Positions 35,573 to 56,629 of a stretch of DNA of 64,000 nucleotides are shown piece by piece. The stretch is from Sphaeramia orbicularis. Its lineage: Eukaryota > Chordata > Actinopteri > Kurtiformes > Apogonidae. The stretch's first letter is position 1; the number at the start of each line of letters is the position of its first letter. The stretch covers positions 47,377,383 through 47,441,382 of the forward strand of contig NC_043967.1 of NCBI RefSeq assembly GCF_902148855.1. The letters are read 5' to 3'. The notes below the pieces were generated by a model. That model had not been told where the DNA came from. It saw only the letters and a program-made list of their open reading frames with translations, and did no database searches. The position numbers and the translations under genes were made by a program.

Positions 35573-36202
35573 GGGCCAAGGTACATATATCCCTGCTCAG
35601 AACTGTTTCCCCTGGCCACGGGAGCATAATTTCGACATTTTATCTGTTTAAAAAAAAAAAGAGTCAAAATTAAGAGATAAAAAGTCATAATTATGAGATA
35701 AGACTTAAGACTCATGACTTATTTATCTCATAATTATGATATTTTTTTTTTTAATCTCATAATTATGACTTTTTATCTCATAACTTAGACTTTTTATCTC
35801 ATACTTATGACTTTTTATCTAATAAATGACTTTATACCCCATAATTTCGACTTTTTAAAAATCTCATAATTATGATTTTTTTTTTTTAAAATCTCATAAT
35901 TATGACTTTTATCTCATAATTTCAATTTTTTAATCTCACAATTATGTCTTTTACCACATAATTATGACTTTCATCTCTTAATTTCGATTTTTTTTAATCT
36001 CATAATTATGACTTTTGTATCTCATAATTATAACTTACAATGGGGATAATTTTTTCAGTGGTACTTCCTATCTATGGAGGCCCGTTTCCGCCACTGAAAA
36101 AAAAATATATCCCCATGGTAAGTCATAATTATGAGATAAAAAGTCGAAATTGTACTCCTGCGGCCAGGGGACATAATTCTTGCGGTGATGCGTACCTTGG
36201 CC
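35573..36202. mobile_element. Foldback element with taataattatgact-rich core, at the krit1 promoter
   Basis: Outer arms of about 60-70 bp are inverted: ggccaaggtacatatatccc at the left and, at the right, the reverse of ggccaaggtacgcatcaccg; both continue into tcccctggcc and ataatttcgac/acaatttcgac. The core is a degenerate tandem repeat of roughly 20 bp (ctcataattatgacttttta). It ends about 30-100 bases before the CpG-rich krit1 5' region. Confidence 0.7.
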
Positions 36203-36209
36203 ACACAGG

Positions 36210-36560
36210 TCCTTGGGGCGCACTGAGTCCCCCGCACCGGCAGAGTCCTCTACCGTCCGGACGCAGCAGCTGCAGCCGAACGTAACGTGACTCCACTGTT
36301 TGTCTCCGAAGCCCTGCCCCAAATTAAAGGCCTGCACGGCTCCAGCACCAGCACAAGCTCTGGAAGACCCCCACCAGACCCGGTCCGGCTCCGGTCCGAT
36401 GGGCTTTTAAGACCTGGGACGAACCGGGGAAACGGAGGAGAAGAACCTGGGGGCGTTTGAGGACAAGTCGCGTCTCTTTCGGTGAGTTTAGGCGGCTCAA
36501 AGGGCGGAAAAGCGGTGATGGTGGGAGTAGCATCCCGGCTACAGCTGCTGTTCCAGGGCA
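36210..36560 (+). promoter_or_regulatory. krit1: krit1 CpG-rich promoter and noncoding first exon
   Basis: The most CpG-rich stretch of the window, without a TATA box. A probable noncoding exon ends gtcgcgtctctttcg|gtgagt at about 36480. The next exon begins after tttttccag at 38142 and holds the ATG. Start site inferred. Confidence 0.55.
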
Positions 36561-38208
36561 AAAAGTTGATCCAGTTTGGGAAACAGAGGGGAATTAAATA
36601 ACCTGATGATACGAGGAACAGTGAGAATACAGTAGATAAAGTAAAATGTGTAACAACAGTTTACAGCCGGTGGTGTGGGTGGTTTCCGGGGTGTGACCTT
36701 CCTCTGAACTCTGCAAGTTGAGTTTTGACTCATGTTAGTAATGTTTTCACACTCTAAAGTTATTTTCTTTATAACCTGGAATGGGTAAAACCTGTAGCTG
36801 GTACTGGTCTGCATTATTATTACTCATTTATAGATCATTAAGGTCTCTATAATGTCCAATAACAGGATGTAGACACTGAAACAAACAGGAATAAACCTTA
36901 ATGATCCAAACTCAGTGATCTGCATACTTTATCAGTGATAAAGAGCAAATACAGTTTAGACCAGGAATGTTAAACATATAAATTTTACTCTGTGTTTTAT
37001 TGTGAAATTACATTATGAAAATATGAATAATCTGAACAACCTGAAATCGTTTAAGAAAAACAAGGGCAATTTCAAAAGTATTATGTCTCAGCTTATTATT
37101 AACACAATTTACACGTCACATTGGATCTATTAATTATTAAAATTGCTCTTATTTTCCTAAGACATCTCAGGTTGTTTATATCTGTTCAGGTTATTCAAAT
37201 GTTCTTGTGAAAGGATAGTTTGTAAATGTAAATATTTTCATAATGTAATTCTACTTTTTTCACATTAAACCAAGGATCAAAAGTGGAGTTGTCATTATTT
37301 GTAGACTATCATCATCACATTACTGTTATTATTAGATTATGCCATTATTTTACTGCTCTGTTTGTATGTTTGACACCCCAGGATTAGGAGGAAATTTTTG
37401 GTATTTTAATCAGTCGCAACAGTAAAAGTTAAAATACTGTACAGAAGTCATGGGCCACCATTGATGCACATACTAAATATTGATGCACCGATATATCAGT
37501 CTGATAGTGAAACTGGCCAATAGTTGCTGTTATCAGACAATATCTGTAGTGATCATTGTTAAAGAAATCTTCCCAAGTCTAAATTGTGGCTGGTTCAGTA
37601 GTATTGATTTACAATTAAATAGCTGTAAAAAAGCAGAATTTGGTTTTACAACTAAGGAGGTGAAGTATAAAATGGAAATACTCAACTATATCAAACATGT
37701 ATTAAATACAGCATTATGTAACTAATATAATAATAACTGATGTTAGCTCATTGTAATCTCTGTTTTGTTAATGGGACTTCATTTAAAAATATTTATTGAA
37801 AATGTTTTTATATTATAACAATAGTACAGCAACATTAAACACTATATAAATACAATACTTTTTATATTTTATGAACAATTCACATATATAATGGTCTTCA
37901 AGCTTCATTGATTATGTAAAGGAGTCGGTACTGCTTTTTAGAGCTTTTTTAGAGCTTTAAGTCCTGCAAAAAGACCTTTACACTAGTATAAATTTTTCTT
38001 CTTTGTAATAAGCCCCAAGGTTGCAGCTAATAACTATGTTTTTAGAGCTTTTATTTGGCTGTCCATGTATATTGTATTAACACAAAGAAAAAGAGAATGT
38101 TTCATTTATTACTTTATGTATTTGTCTCTTCAACTGCTTTTTCCAGGAATGCGTCTCCACAGCATTCGGCCGATGTGTAGGAGGTTTTGTCAAGACTGAA
38201 GAAAATAA

Positions 38209-46247
<8,039 letters not shown>

Positions 46248-46587
46248 AAACAGACAACCGGCTGCCAAACATCACAACAGTTTGACTGACTCGTTTGACT
46301 GCTATAAAATTTGGACAGAGCAGAGTTGGACTCGATGCAAACGCCTCATTTTGTATATTCGACTCACTGATATCTTTCACAATTTCACATTGTGTATTTT
46401 GATGAGACATACAATATATTTTCATTGCATGTAAATATGTTTATTTAATGTTTTGTTTTAATAAACTGATTGATGTATGGATTAACATGCAACATGCATT
46501 ATTTTTTGTTATCATCAGACAAAATGTCACATAGGTCTACAGGTCGGATGCGGAAATGTATGTAGACAACTCATGATTACTTTATTG

Positions 46588-47338
46588 CAGGGGTCTCAAA
46601 CATGCGGCCCGGGGGCCAAATGCGGCCCGCCAAAGGTTCCAGTGTGGCCTGTGGGATGAATTTGCAAAGTGTAAAAATTCCACTGTCAAGGGTGTTTAAC
46701 TTATTATAGTTCAGGTTCCACATACCGACCAATATGATCTACAGTAAAATAATAACAGCATAAAAACCTAGACAAATAATGACTCCATATTTTCTTCTTG
46801 GTTCGATGTGAAAAAAAATAATATTACATTATGCCTATAAATAATGACAACTTCAAATTTTTTTCTTTTTTTTAGTGCAAAAATTAACATTAAATTATGA
46901 AAATATTTACATTTACAAACTATCCTGTAGCAATAAAATGTGAATAACCTGAGCAAATATGAACAACCTGACATGTCTAAAGAAAATTAAGCACAATGTA
47001 ATTTTCTGCCTGTTACTTAATGTTTAGTGTCTTTGTAGATCCGATCCATAATGCACATGTAAAAATGATAAAATGAGGTATACTATTGTTAAAATTGCAC
47101 TTATTTTTCTTAAGAAATTTCAGTTTTTTTCAGGTTATTCACATCTTTTTTGTTTGGATAGTTTATAAAAGTAAGTGTTTTCATAATTTAATGGGTTTTT
47201 TTTGCACGAAAACAAAGATGAAAACTTGGAGTTGTCATTATTTATAGGTTATTATGCTTTTATTTTACTGGTCCGGCCCATTTGAGATCAAATCGGGCTG
47301 AATGTGGCCCCTGGAAGAAAATGAGTTTGAGACCCCTA
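46588..47338. mobile_element. Non-autonomous hAT element, copy 2 (no Tc1 insert)
   Basis: CAGGGGTCTCAAACATGCGG at the left and GAGTTTGAGACCCCT at the right, about 750 bp, matching 5352-7643 minus its insertion. Near 46745 it is continuous where copy 1 carries the Tc1-like element. Flanks ctttattg / ctttaagt are only an imperfect duplication. It lies just after the krit1 polyadenylation signal. Confidence 0.88.
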
Positions 47339-47344
47339 CTTTAA

Positions 47345-47530
47345 GTTATTACATTTTCTCTGTTCTGATATAATAACCTTTGAATTTGCTCTGAGCTATT
47401 ATGAACATCTACATGGTGACTAAATTAAATATAGGAAAACACCTGCTTTTCATTAAAAAAGGTCAAATGCAGAGGATATTATAATAAATGGTGAAAAATC
47501 AATTAGGAAATGATGATGTTTGATGTGAAG
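47345..47530. repeat. Family A fragment
   Basis: ctgatataataacctttgaa and gaacatctacatggtgacta match the inside of the 22.6-23.2 kb family A copy in direct orientation. Termini are not preserved. Confidence 0.55.
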
Positions 47531-48100
47531 AAAAATTATATTTAAAGTTTAAATATAAGTAATGACATAGAATATACGTTGGCCCTGAATTCAAAAAGAC
47601 ATTGTAATAAAGCTTCTAACAGAATAAAAGTGTTTTTAAGGACTTACAGTTACCCTGGAAAATTTAAGAAAATGGAGGCAGATAATTAATAGCTAGTACT
47701 AAACCACATTTAACATAAAAAATTAATCTGATTTTATACCATTTATACATTGTGTTAAGTTAGAAATTAAAAGTCCAGCTTTTGTCTCGATACATTTTCA
47801 AAAGTTCCATCTTAATTCACAAGTAGTTAAAGTGAATTTCGTTGTATCATGTTAAATTTAGCAGCTAACCCTATTTTGCTAAGTTTTACTCATTTTACTT
47901 TCTTGCTAGTACATTGCGAATTTTCCCCAATAACTCATCACCGTTGTGTTATTTATATGCATTTCAGCTACTTTTCTGGTACAATTGAAATACAGTAAAT
48001 GTCAGTTAATATATAACCACTCTTGGTACGTGACTTTTTAAAGAAAATGACAAAATACTTGTAAACTGTGCTTACAATCGATGGCATAGTGTGGAGCCGG
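47531..48100. other. AT-rich spacer between krit1 and cyp51
   Basis: No gene or recognisable element. LRRD1, which lies between KRIT1 and CYP51A1 in mammals, is not seen here. Confidence 0.5.
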
Positions 48101-48118
48101 TTAAGCGCAGGATGCTAA

Positions 48119-48422
48119 TGACATCATATAGCCAGACATCGGTTCAGGTAGCGCCAGCCAATCAGAGCAGCTGTTATTTGACGGACAAGCGGGCTGGAGC
48201 CAATGAGAAGGCTTGGTTGGTCAGGCGGGGGCTGGACCGGTGTTGACAGGTATAATGTTTGGAAGTCGATATCAACGGATCGGGTCCTTGGCATCACTTC
48301 AACTGGACTTTGAAGAAGAAAGAGCTCCAATTTAAGGCGAAATATCGGAGTGGGACAGTCTTATTTTAAACATAAAGTGAGCTACAGGTCTTGTCAGTGA
48401 AGTTATAGCCGCGTTAGCAAAC
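48119..48422 (+). promoter_or_regulatory. cyp51: cyp51 promoter and 5' UTR
   Basis: Contains a CRE-like TGACATCA (48119-48126), two CCAAT boxes (48158-48162, 48200-48204) and a GC box GGCGGGG (48224-48230). A weaker sterol-element-like ATCACTTCA lies at 48293-48301. Mammalian CYP51 promoters combine GC box, CRE and SRE with SREBP control, so the cluster is plausible; the SRE match is imperfect and its use is inferred. Confidence 0.5.
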
Positions 48423-49110
48423 ATGTCAATGCATTTGTATCAAATAAGTAGCAGACTTCTGGGGGACACAGTGGAGAAGATGAACGACAACCTAACCTGT
48501 GTGGTTCTGGCAGCCTCTGTCATCACTCTGACTCTGGGATATGTTTCTAAAATCCTGCTCAAACAAACCTCTGAGAAGGATTTGGTAAGCATGCAAGTCA
48601 AAGATGAACAATTCAAAACAAAACATAATGTTATGAGTTTGTATGCATTATTGACTGCTGTCATGCCTGTTTTTGCAGAAATACCCTCCTTATATCCCCT
48701 CCAGTGTGCCATTTCTGGGACATGCAGTTGCATTTGGGAAAAGCCCAATTGAATTTCTTGAAAATGCATATGATAAAGTAAGGTGACCATTATTATTATT
48801 CTTATTATTACTTACTCATATTACATTTCGTTTTGTAATTGTATTATTACTATTGCTGTAATCGTTGTTACTATTGACATTATTGGTATCATTGTTATGG
48901 TTACTGTTATTATTTTTTACTACAAGTATCTCTAATGTGCAGTTGCCTGTTTTGTTTTGTTTTTGTTTTTTACTGCTGTTTTTATAGTTATTTTTGTTAT
49001 TTTTATTTTCTTACTTCCTTTTTTATCTTCTGATTCTTCTTACATGTGTACATATAGTGTGCTGCTACTGGAACCTTAATTTCCCAGAGGCTCTGCCCAA
49101 GGGATCAATA

Positions 49111-49144
<34 letters not shown>

Positions 49145-52100
49145 TAATTATAATACATTTTATTTGTGACACACTTCACATGTGTGACAGACAAATCTCA
49201 AAGTGCTACAAGATGGGATGCACAAAATCAAACCAATAAAAACCGTTAGACACAATTAAAATTACAAAAATATGATTAAAAGCAGAACATTTAAGAAGGT
49301 GCACATGCTCTCTGTAAGGGAAAAGTTTTTCAGAACTTTTTGGAGGAAAAAGAAAGATGAAGAAAATGAAGTTCTAACTAATCCAACCTAATCTAAAGTA
49401 TTTGCAGGAAATAAGAACACGATTGTAAGGCACAGTAGCAGTTTTATGTTCAACTTAAAAAGGAAATTGTAAAACATATGCAAAGACAGTTCATTTCTAT
49501 GAAAGTTAAATATTATGTCCCATTTTTTCCCATAGTACGGTCCTGTGTTCAGTTTTACCATGGTGGGGAAGACCTTCACCTACCTGCTGGGCAGTGAAGC
49601 AGCCACTCTCCTGTTCAACAGCAAGAACGATGACCTGAACGCTGAGGACGTCTACTCCAAACTGACCACTCCAGTGTTCGGGAAAGGAGTCGCCTACGAT
49701 GTGCCGAACCCTGTGAGTCCACCTTAACTGCCAAACTGTGTTTAATATATGAAACAGAAGTCTAGGAAATGATTCAGTGAAAACAAGAAGAGACTGTTCT
49801 TTTAAACTCACCACTGCACATGTTGCAGATCTTTCTGGAGCAAAAGAAGATGCTGAAGACTGGCTTGAACATCGCTCATTTTAGGGAACATGTGAAGATA
49901 ATCGAGGAAGAGACCATTGAGTATTTTCAGAGATGGGGAGACAGCGGAGAGAAAAGTAAGCAGCACCTTGAAGAAATAAAAAGTTGAATTTATTGGTGAA
50001 TTTACAATGAATTTCATATTTTTCCGAAGACTTTTCTTTGGAATTTGAAAATTTCACTGCTGTTTTTTCTTGTTCTTGTTTCTGCTTTAGATCTGTTCGA
50101 GGCTTTGTCTGAGCTGATCATCCTGACGGCCAGTAGCTGCCTCCATGGGAAGGAGATCCGCAGTATGCTCAACGAACGGGTGGCCCAGCTCTATGCCGAC
50201 CTGGATGGAGGGTTCAGCCACGCTGCCTGGCTTCTGCCCGGGTGGCTGCCTCTGCCCAGCTTCAGGTAGGATGTTCATTAACGGAACATCTGGACACATC
50301 AGTAAAGAAAAACTGCAGTTTATTTCACTAAACAAATACAGTAGTGGAAAAAAGTTTTCAGACAACCTTAAAATTTTACACAATCTCTTTGTTTCAAAAT
50401 GTGTGGCTGCATCAGACACAAACAAATTCAAATAGTTTTTTGTTTATTGTTAACAAGAAAAAATAACAAAACTAGAGTATTGACAGTTTCAACATGACAT
50501 GCCCAGGATGTGTTTCATTATCTTACTGAAACATCCAGTTTTGACCTTGACGTTACAGAGCATGTGCAGAAGGGAGCATGTGGGTTTGGAGAATGGAACA
50601 ATACTTGGCAGAGTTCAATGACTTAAGAGTGATTCTTAATTTAACATATCACAAATGCATAGAGTGTCCAAAAGACATTGTTCTACCACTGTATGTCAGA
50701 AAATAAACCATAGCATCAGAAATGTTCAGTATCACTGGAAGTGTTGTTTTGATCCATGTTTAAAATTCTTATTCACTGTTTCATTTTAATAGGAAAAGAG
50801 ATAAAGCTCACAGAGAGATCAAGAACATCTTCTACAAGGTGATTCAGAAGCGCAGAAAATCTCAAGAGAAAGTGGACGACATCCTGCAGACCCTCATCGA
50901 TGCCACGTACAAGTAAGACAGATTCACGTACTCACTCATCTGTAATATCACAGCAGATAAAGTCCAACATAACCGACGGGGAGCTGTTAAATGTGAGAAG
51001 CTTCAGCTTTGAGCTCACAGTCTGAAATTTTGACACAAATGATACATTTTTTAGTGAAATAGAAGATAGTGTATGTTTGACCTTAATCCCAATGGTAAAG
51101 TATGACATTGTAACTGAACTGGTTGTTCAAAAGATGACAGTAACATGCATGACTGTAAATATATCAGCCTTTTAAACCTCTATCAGCCTTTAACCACAGA
51201 GTTTGTTCCCCTCCAGAGATGGACACCCTCTGAATGATGACGAGATTGCTGGAATGCTGATCGGTCTCCTGTTGGCTGGTCAGCACACGTCGTCCACCAC
51301 CAGCGCCTGGATGGGATTCTTCTTGGCCAGAGATAAAGCCCTGCAGGAGCGCTGTTATGCTGAGCAGAGGGCTGTGTGTGGAGAAGATCTGCCACCGCTC
51401 AACTTTGACCAGGTAAAGTTTAAAGGCTTTTCTGCTAAATTAAAGCTACAGCGCTGGTAGTTTTTTAGCTTCACAGGCAAAAATCCTCAGTCACTTCTCA
51501 GCATATGGTGATTCAAGTGCATCTGCTGTTTACTTTTGTTTTTAGGCTGTTGAGCATCTGCTGTGTCACATGGGTTTCTAGCTAATTGCAGGTGTTTTCA
51601 GACAGTCAGGGGTTAAATACCTGACAGCTGTAATTACCAGTCACTGATTAGATTTCATCAGATTGCTCTACTCTATTTCTGTACAAGGAAGCTGGAAAAA
51701 GTTGCTTCACTTTTCCATGACAGCATGAAACAAAGTCAGGTTAATAACGACTACAGCTTCTATTTAGTCATTAGATTTGGAGAGAGCCACAGAAAGGTGT
51801 GTGCTTGCAAATTGTGGCATTTTTCTCTTAATTTTGGTTCCTGCAGCTTTATCGTGGTGTAATTATCACATAGTGTAGTCCGGATAAATGTGCCAGATAA
51901 GCACACTGAGCCAAATATGCACACACCAATGTCTACCTGATGTGTTCTTCCATCCATAGCTTTATGTTCAGTAGTTTTTAGTTGTAAATGTGAAGGTGCG
52001 CCATCTCCTGGTTGTATAAATGTACTGCTATCCAGATCCAGGCCTCTGCAGGGTCATTCAAGATTCATGAAGTTTATTGTCCTATACACAGCAGTACTGA

Positions 52101-54251
52101 GCAGTAAAATTCTTACTTTGCGAGTTCCCCTCACACAATTAATGTAAACAGTTAAGCTAAGCTAAAATAAAATAAAGGAAATAAACTGTGCAGTTAAAAA
52201 AAATTAAACTAAAACACAATAAAGAAAATAAAACTGTACACTGAGCAAAGAAAAATAAATAGGTAAAATAAAATGATGCATGTACTCTGTGCAAAGAGTA
52301 AGTGTATCAAGGGGCAAAGAAAAAATAAAGATTGATTGATTGATTGATTGTGCAAGATACAAAATACAGTCACAGTATTTAATAATTACCTTCTTAAACT
52401 GTATTTAATTACTTCCTTAAACTGCCATCGTGTATCAATAAAAACACCAACCTCTGAATTTTCCGTCTGAAGTGACGATTGTTGTGGGTTCTTCTTTGCA
52501 GCTGAAGGATCTCAGTTTGTTGGAACGCTGCTTAAAGGAGACCCTTCGACTCCGTCCTCCCATCATGACCATGATGAGGATGGCCCGTTCTCCTCAGGTA
52601 AAGACACTGACTACATCACATCTTATCCTCCTTGTCATCCACACAGCATCATGACACCTGTATGTATTTTTTTGCCATGTGTTTTTCAGAAAGCAGCAGG
52701 ATTCACCATCCCTGCAGGTCATCAGGTCTGCGTCTCCCCGACTGTGAACCACCGCCTCCATGACACCTGGGCAGAGAGGATGGAGTTCAACCCCGACCGC
52801 TACCTCAACGACAACCCCGCTGCAGGGGAGAAGTTTGCATACGTACCATTTGGAGCTGGTGAGTCACATTTACCCCTTGTTCAGATTCAGATTCAGATAA
52901 CTGCATTTATCCTCTAGGGGCAGTTCAGTTAGCAGACATGGGTCGCAGCAGGACAGGACGTTAGACTCACAGTCTACAATACAAGGACTATTCACTTCAG
53001 TATTCCACTGTTTATCTCACCGACTGATAGGCCACGAGCTATTATGAAGGTGCTGTGTCCGTCGTCATATTCATTTTCATCGTCCTCCTGGTTGGATTCG
53101 TTTCAAATTTTGCATGTAGCTTCCTTGAAACAGTGTCTACAGAGTTTGTTCACAGTTTTGAAAAAATTGAGGTTTTTTTGAAATATTAAAAATTTGTCTT
53201 TACTGATACTTTACTGGTCCATATTTTGATAGTTTATAATATGAAAATAGTTACAGATACCAATATAGTTACTATTGATCACTGGTAGGAAGTCATATAT
53301 GGACTTTCATTTAATGAGTTGAGTTCTCCTCCAGTGAAAGTAGCACCCACTTCTGTTGGGAGATTGATCTTCTGCATTAAGACCACAAGACTCTATCATA
53401 GTAACAGAACCTGACAACCTCACAAATTCAACCTGTTATTGGTTGTTGACAGAACATGACGGTGAGATACAGGGATATTGGTCTGATTTTTTTTTTGTAA
53501 TGCCATGCTACTCAACGCCCTTTGTGAATGTACATATACATGTTGCCCAGTTATCTGTGATTCCTGACGTTTATGGATCACTTTCAGTGCCCTGTTTCTG
53601 TAACAGTGTTGTAAATTTTATAACATTCTACTGATTTTTGGATCATTTTTGGGTTTTTTTGGATTTTTACTGGAGTTACTGATCAATAGCAGCATCACTA
53701 AAATAATCTACGTACCTGAGAGTGGAACATTTGTTTAATTACTACTACACCAGTTATGCCTAATGTCACTAATTTGCATCATAGCTTTTGTATGAGTTAT
53801 ATTCAAATGAACAATCTCCACTTAATTTACCCTGCGATTGACTGCAACAACATAAATAATTAATTTTTTTTGTATAATTGTAAATACATTTAAGCAGTAA
53901 GGTGTTAACCCTGTAAGATTCTTGTCTTTTTTGGCTGAAACACCTAAAAAAGTCGGACTCAAAGTAAACTGACCGCTGTTCTTGAAGCATTTGGAGTAAA
54001 GGCATGTTCAGAATCGTCCTGCGTTTCATTTCATTTAAACCGGTATGCTGTTCTGTTTTATCTCCTGTTCAGGTCGTCATCGCTGCATCGGGGAGAACTT
54101 TGCCTACGTCCAGATTAAAACCATCTGGTCCACTATGCTGCGGATGTACGACTTTGACCTGGTGGACGGGTACTTCCCCACCATCAACTACACCACTATG
54201 ATCCACACCCCTCACCATCCCATCATCAGATACAAGAGGAGGAAACAGTGA
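48423..54251 (+). CDS. cyp51: Lanosterol 14-alpha-demethylase (CYP51), complete
   Basis: Endoplasmic-reticulum cytochrome P450 that removes the 14-alpha methyl group of lanosterol in cholesterol synthesis. Ten exons: 48423-48584, 48679-48777, 49536-49712, 49829-49955, 50091-50265, 50793-50912, 51217-51412, 52502-52597, 52690-52858 and 54073-54251. The sum is 1500 nt, 499 aa plus stop (human 503). The N-terminal anchor is about residues 25-42 ([18 protein letters not shown]). [15 protein letters not shown] is the proline-rich hinge. The I-helix has the CYP51 signature AGQHTSS (307-313). The ExxR pair is E365/R368 in KETLRLRPP. The heme loop is [11 protein letters not shown] with ligand Cys445. 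All key residues are present. The start ATG agrees with family length; a second Met (MNDN, residue 20) is possible. It follows krit1 head-to-tail and converges on akap9. Confidence 0.98.
49070..49240. repeat. LINE tail with (AAT)n plus a second opposed tail, cyp51 intron 2
   Basis: ccttaatttcccagaggctc followed by gggatcaataaataataat is a plus-strand LINE tail. The (AAT)n at 49107-49140 is followed by attttatttgtgacacactt, which looks like another tail in reverse. Confidence 0.5.
50339..50691. mobile_element. TA-flanked Tc1-type MITE, cyp51 intron 5
   Basis: 353 bp flanked by TA (50337-50338, 50692-50693). Left end CAGTAGTGGAAAAAAG; right end CTACCACTG. The left half (aaaagttttcagacaacctt) resembles fish Tc1-type termini. 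No coding capacity. Confidence 0.65.
52050..52340. repeat. Retroposon fragment, cyp51 intron 7
   Basis: ttcatgaagtttattgtcct, then gcagtaaaattcttactttg, matches a frequent fish LINE-derived repeat as I remember it, followed by an A-rich aaataaa tract and a (TGAT)n run near 52332. Confidence 0.45.
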
Positions 54252-54621
54252 AGACCAACACAAAGACACGAGGAAACTCCCAAACATCCTCTGTGTTTAT
54301 GTTAACGTTCGACCTTCCTGGGACTCAGATTTAGACGACTGTGTCTAAATGTCAGCGCTTTTACTTTCTGTGCTCAGATTCTATTGACTTGTGTGAGGTC
54401 CAGCTCTTCTTTTCTTTTTTTTTGTTAGGATTGTTAAGAATGTGTGTTTCCAGAGTTAAATACACAAGCTGTAATGACTCTGAACACTGATGCTCATGTT
54501 CACAATGTGAATTCTAAAGAAACACAAACAGATAATCTTTGACTTAATGGAGTGCCTTGATGACTGAACTATGACTGGATCGAACAGCAGGTTTTACTTA
54601 GATACTGAGAAAATTATTTTA
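54252..54621 (+). other. cyp51: cyp51 3' UTR
   Basis: Sequence after the TGA with no open frame of note. No canonical AATAAA was found before the palindromic MITE begins at 54622; the true end may lie in or beyond it. Confidence 0.4.
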
Positions 54622-55078
54622 CACTGGAAAAAATCAAAGTCTTACCAAGTGTATTTTTCTCATTTCTAGTCAAAATATCTCATCACACTTAAAATAAGAC
54701 ATAATTACTTAAAGGGTAACTTGTCAGTGAGATTAAAAAAAAAAAACTTATTTTTTGACAGTAGATCTTAAAAATCTTATTTCAAGAAATCTTACAAAAT
54801 AGTTTTCACTTGTTCCATTGGCAGATTTTTTTGCTCAATTCAAGATTTTTTTTTTTTGCTTAATTCAAGCAAAAAAAAATCTGCCAGTGGAACAAGTGAA
54901 AATTATCTTGGTAAGAATTCTTAAAATAAGATTTTCAAAATCTGTTGTCTAAAAATAAGTTCTTACGTCTCACTGAAAAGTTAGTATTTAGGTGATCATG
55001 TCTTATTTTAAGTGTGATGAGATATTTTGACTAGAAATGAGAAAAATACACTTGGTAAGATTTCGATTTTTTCCAGTG
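54622..55078. mobile_element. Palindromic TA-flanked MITE, copy 2
   Basis: 457 bp, CACTGGAAAAAATC at the left and GATTTTTTCCAGTG at the right, bounded by TA (54620-54621, 55079-55080). Arms are nearly perfect inverted copies around about 54850. Same family as 3340-3810. Confidence 0.88.
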
Positions 55079-55580
55079 TACTCGAGGATTCTTGTATAAG
55101 TAGAAAGAATTTGTAAATTTTTTTTTTTTTTTTTTCAGTCTTTATTAATTCTGGCCTTTTCTCTGCAGAGTTTTGCACCAACTGTAAGAAAAGAAATCCC
55201 ACAATTCCCAAAGTAACACATTAAAAATAAAGATGATCTCCATCCCATAGGAAATGCTGAATATTATACAGTATGTTTAACATCTCCCTGTTATTCCTGA
55301 CGCACAGAAGCATCTGAATCATGGGATGTAATCACTAGAGACGACCATATGCCTCATTCTCTGACCTTCTGGAACATTGTCCCTGCAGATATGTTCAATA
55401 CTTCCTCTAAGGACTTGTTCTAGTCAAAGGTCACAAACTTGCTCAGTGCTACTTCAGCTTGTTTCTTCGTTTCCTTTCTGTTTGTAGTTTTTTATGCAGT
55501 GCTGACTTTGCTCTGTTGTGGTCAATCTGCTACATCAAGTGTCCTTGGGTTTCATGGAGGGCGCTGTATAGATTCAAGCT

Positions 55581-55587
55581 GTTATTA

Positions 55588-55619
<32 letters not shown>

Positions 55620-55620
55620 G
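55581..55620. repeat. (TTA)n microsatellite
   Basis: About 13 TTA/ATT units with one interruption. Confidence 0.92.
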
Positions 55621-55739
55621 TAGAAGTGGGAATCAAGAATCCAGTTGAGACCCTCCTCTAAAATGTCCATTGGAATCATAATCCTCCGATTAATCCTCAA
55701 AGACCAAAACAGCTGCCGGTAATAACTTAAAACCACTAA

Positions 55740-56150
55740 TTCTATCAATACATGTAAATAATCCAGGTAAAATGCAATTTATTGGCTTTTCAGCAGCAGC
55801 AGATAAGACCCATTTGGACATTCATAGGCTCTGTAGTGAACATGGAAACATGAACATGGACTGTCATCTTCTGAAACGCTGATTCATCATTCAAACCTGT
55901 CGTTTAATGAATAGCTGTTGCAGACATTTGTTTTCATGTTCAGTTAATGATGTATTTTGTTGAGAAAAAAAATCACTTTTGCTTCAGTTTTCTCTGTTTT
56001 TATAAAATAGCCATTGAATTCACTGAGCTTTTATGAACATCTACATGATCAGTGAATTAAATTCAGAAAAATACATGATTTTCACTGAAAAAATGTTGAA
56101 GATAGAATAATGAATAATAACAAATCACGTAGGAAAGGCTACGTCACTGG
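55740..56150. repeat. Family A, decayed copy
   Basis: acccatttggacattcatag, gtagtgaacatggaaacatg and atgaacatctacatgatcag line up with the 22.6-23.2 kb copy in the same orientation. Ends are lost. Confidence 0.6.
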
Positions 56151-56629
56151 AAACCAGAACCTTATTTTCTTCAGTATGTTAAGACTTAAAGACAATAAAA
56201 TAAATGTTGCTAAAAATGTGTAGCTACTTTTCTTTTTAAGTCAGACAATTGATCTAGAGTCAGAATCTAAATGGGATTGACATCTATCAAATTAATTTGT
56301 CAAAAAAAAAATTAACTTTGTAAAATCACCAAATCCCAAAACTTGTTCTCAGACATGGTACAGATGTTTGGTCCATTTACTGGTAAACTGGTACTATTGT
56401 GTAAACCGATCACACAGGCACTATGACAGTAAAGTCTACACACAGTGTTACAGCAGAACAGACAGGAGATCGACAAACACTCATATTTGACCAAACAAAC
56501 TGACATATTTAATGCGTTTGAGGAGCTTTTTAAGGTGACGCATTAGAGCTTTTTCCTGCTGGACCTTATGTTAATGAGCAATAAAATGGTTCTGTGTAGT
56601 ACTGTTAATCCAAACTCTCACCAGTACAG

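Larger units (their letters stand above)
34401..36200. other. Spacer between rapunzel and krit1, repeat-filled
   Basis: Contains the rapunzel 3' UTR to about 34650, a GATA microsatellite on a LINE tail, a small mariner-type MITE and a foldback element, each listed separately. No other gene is seen. Confidence 0.5.
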
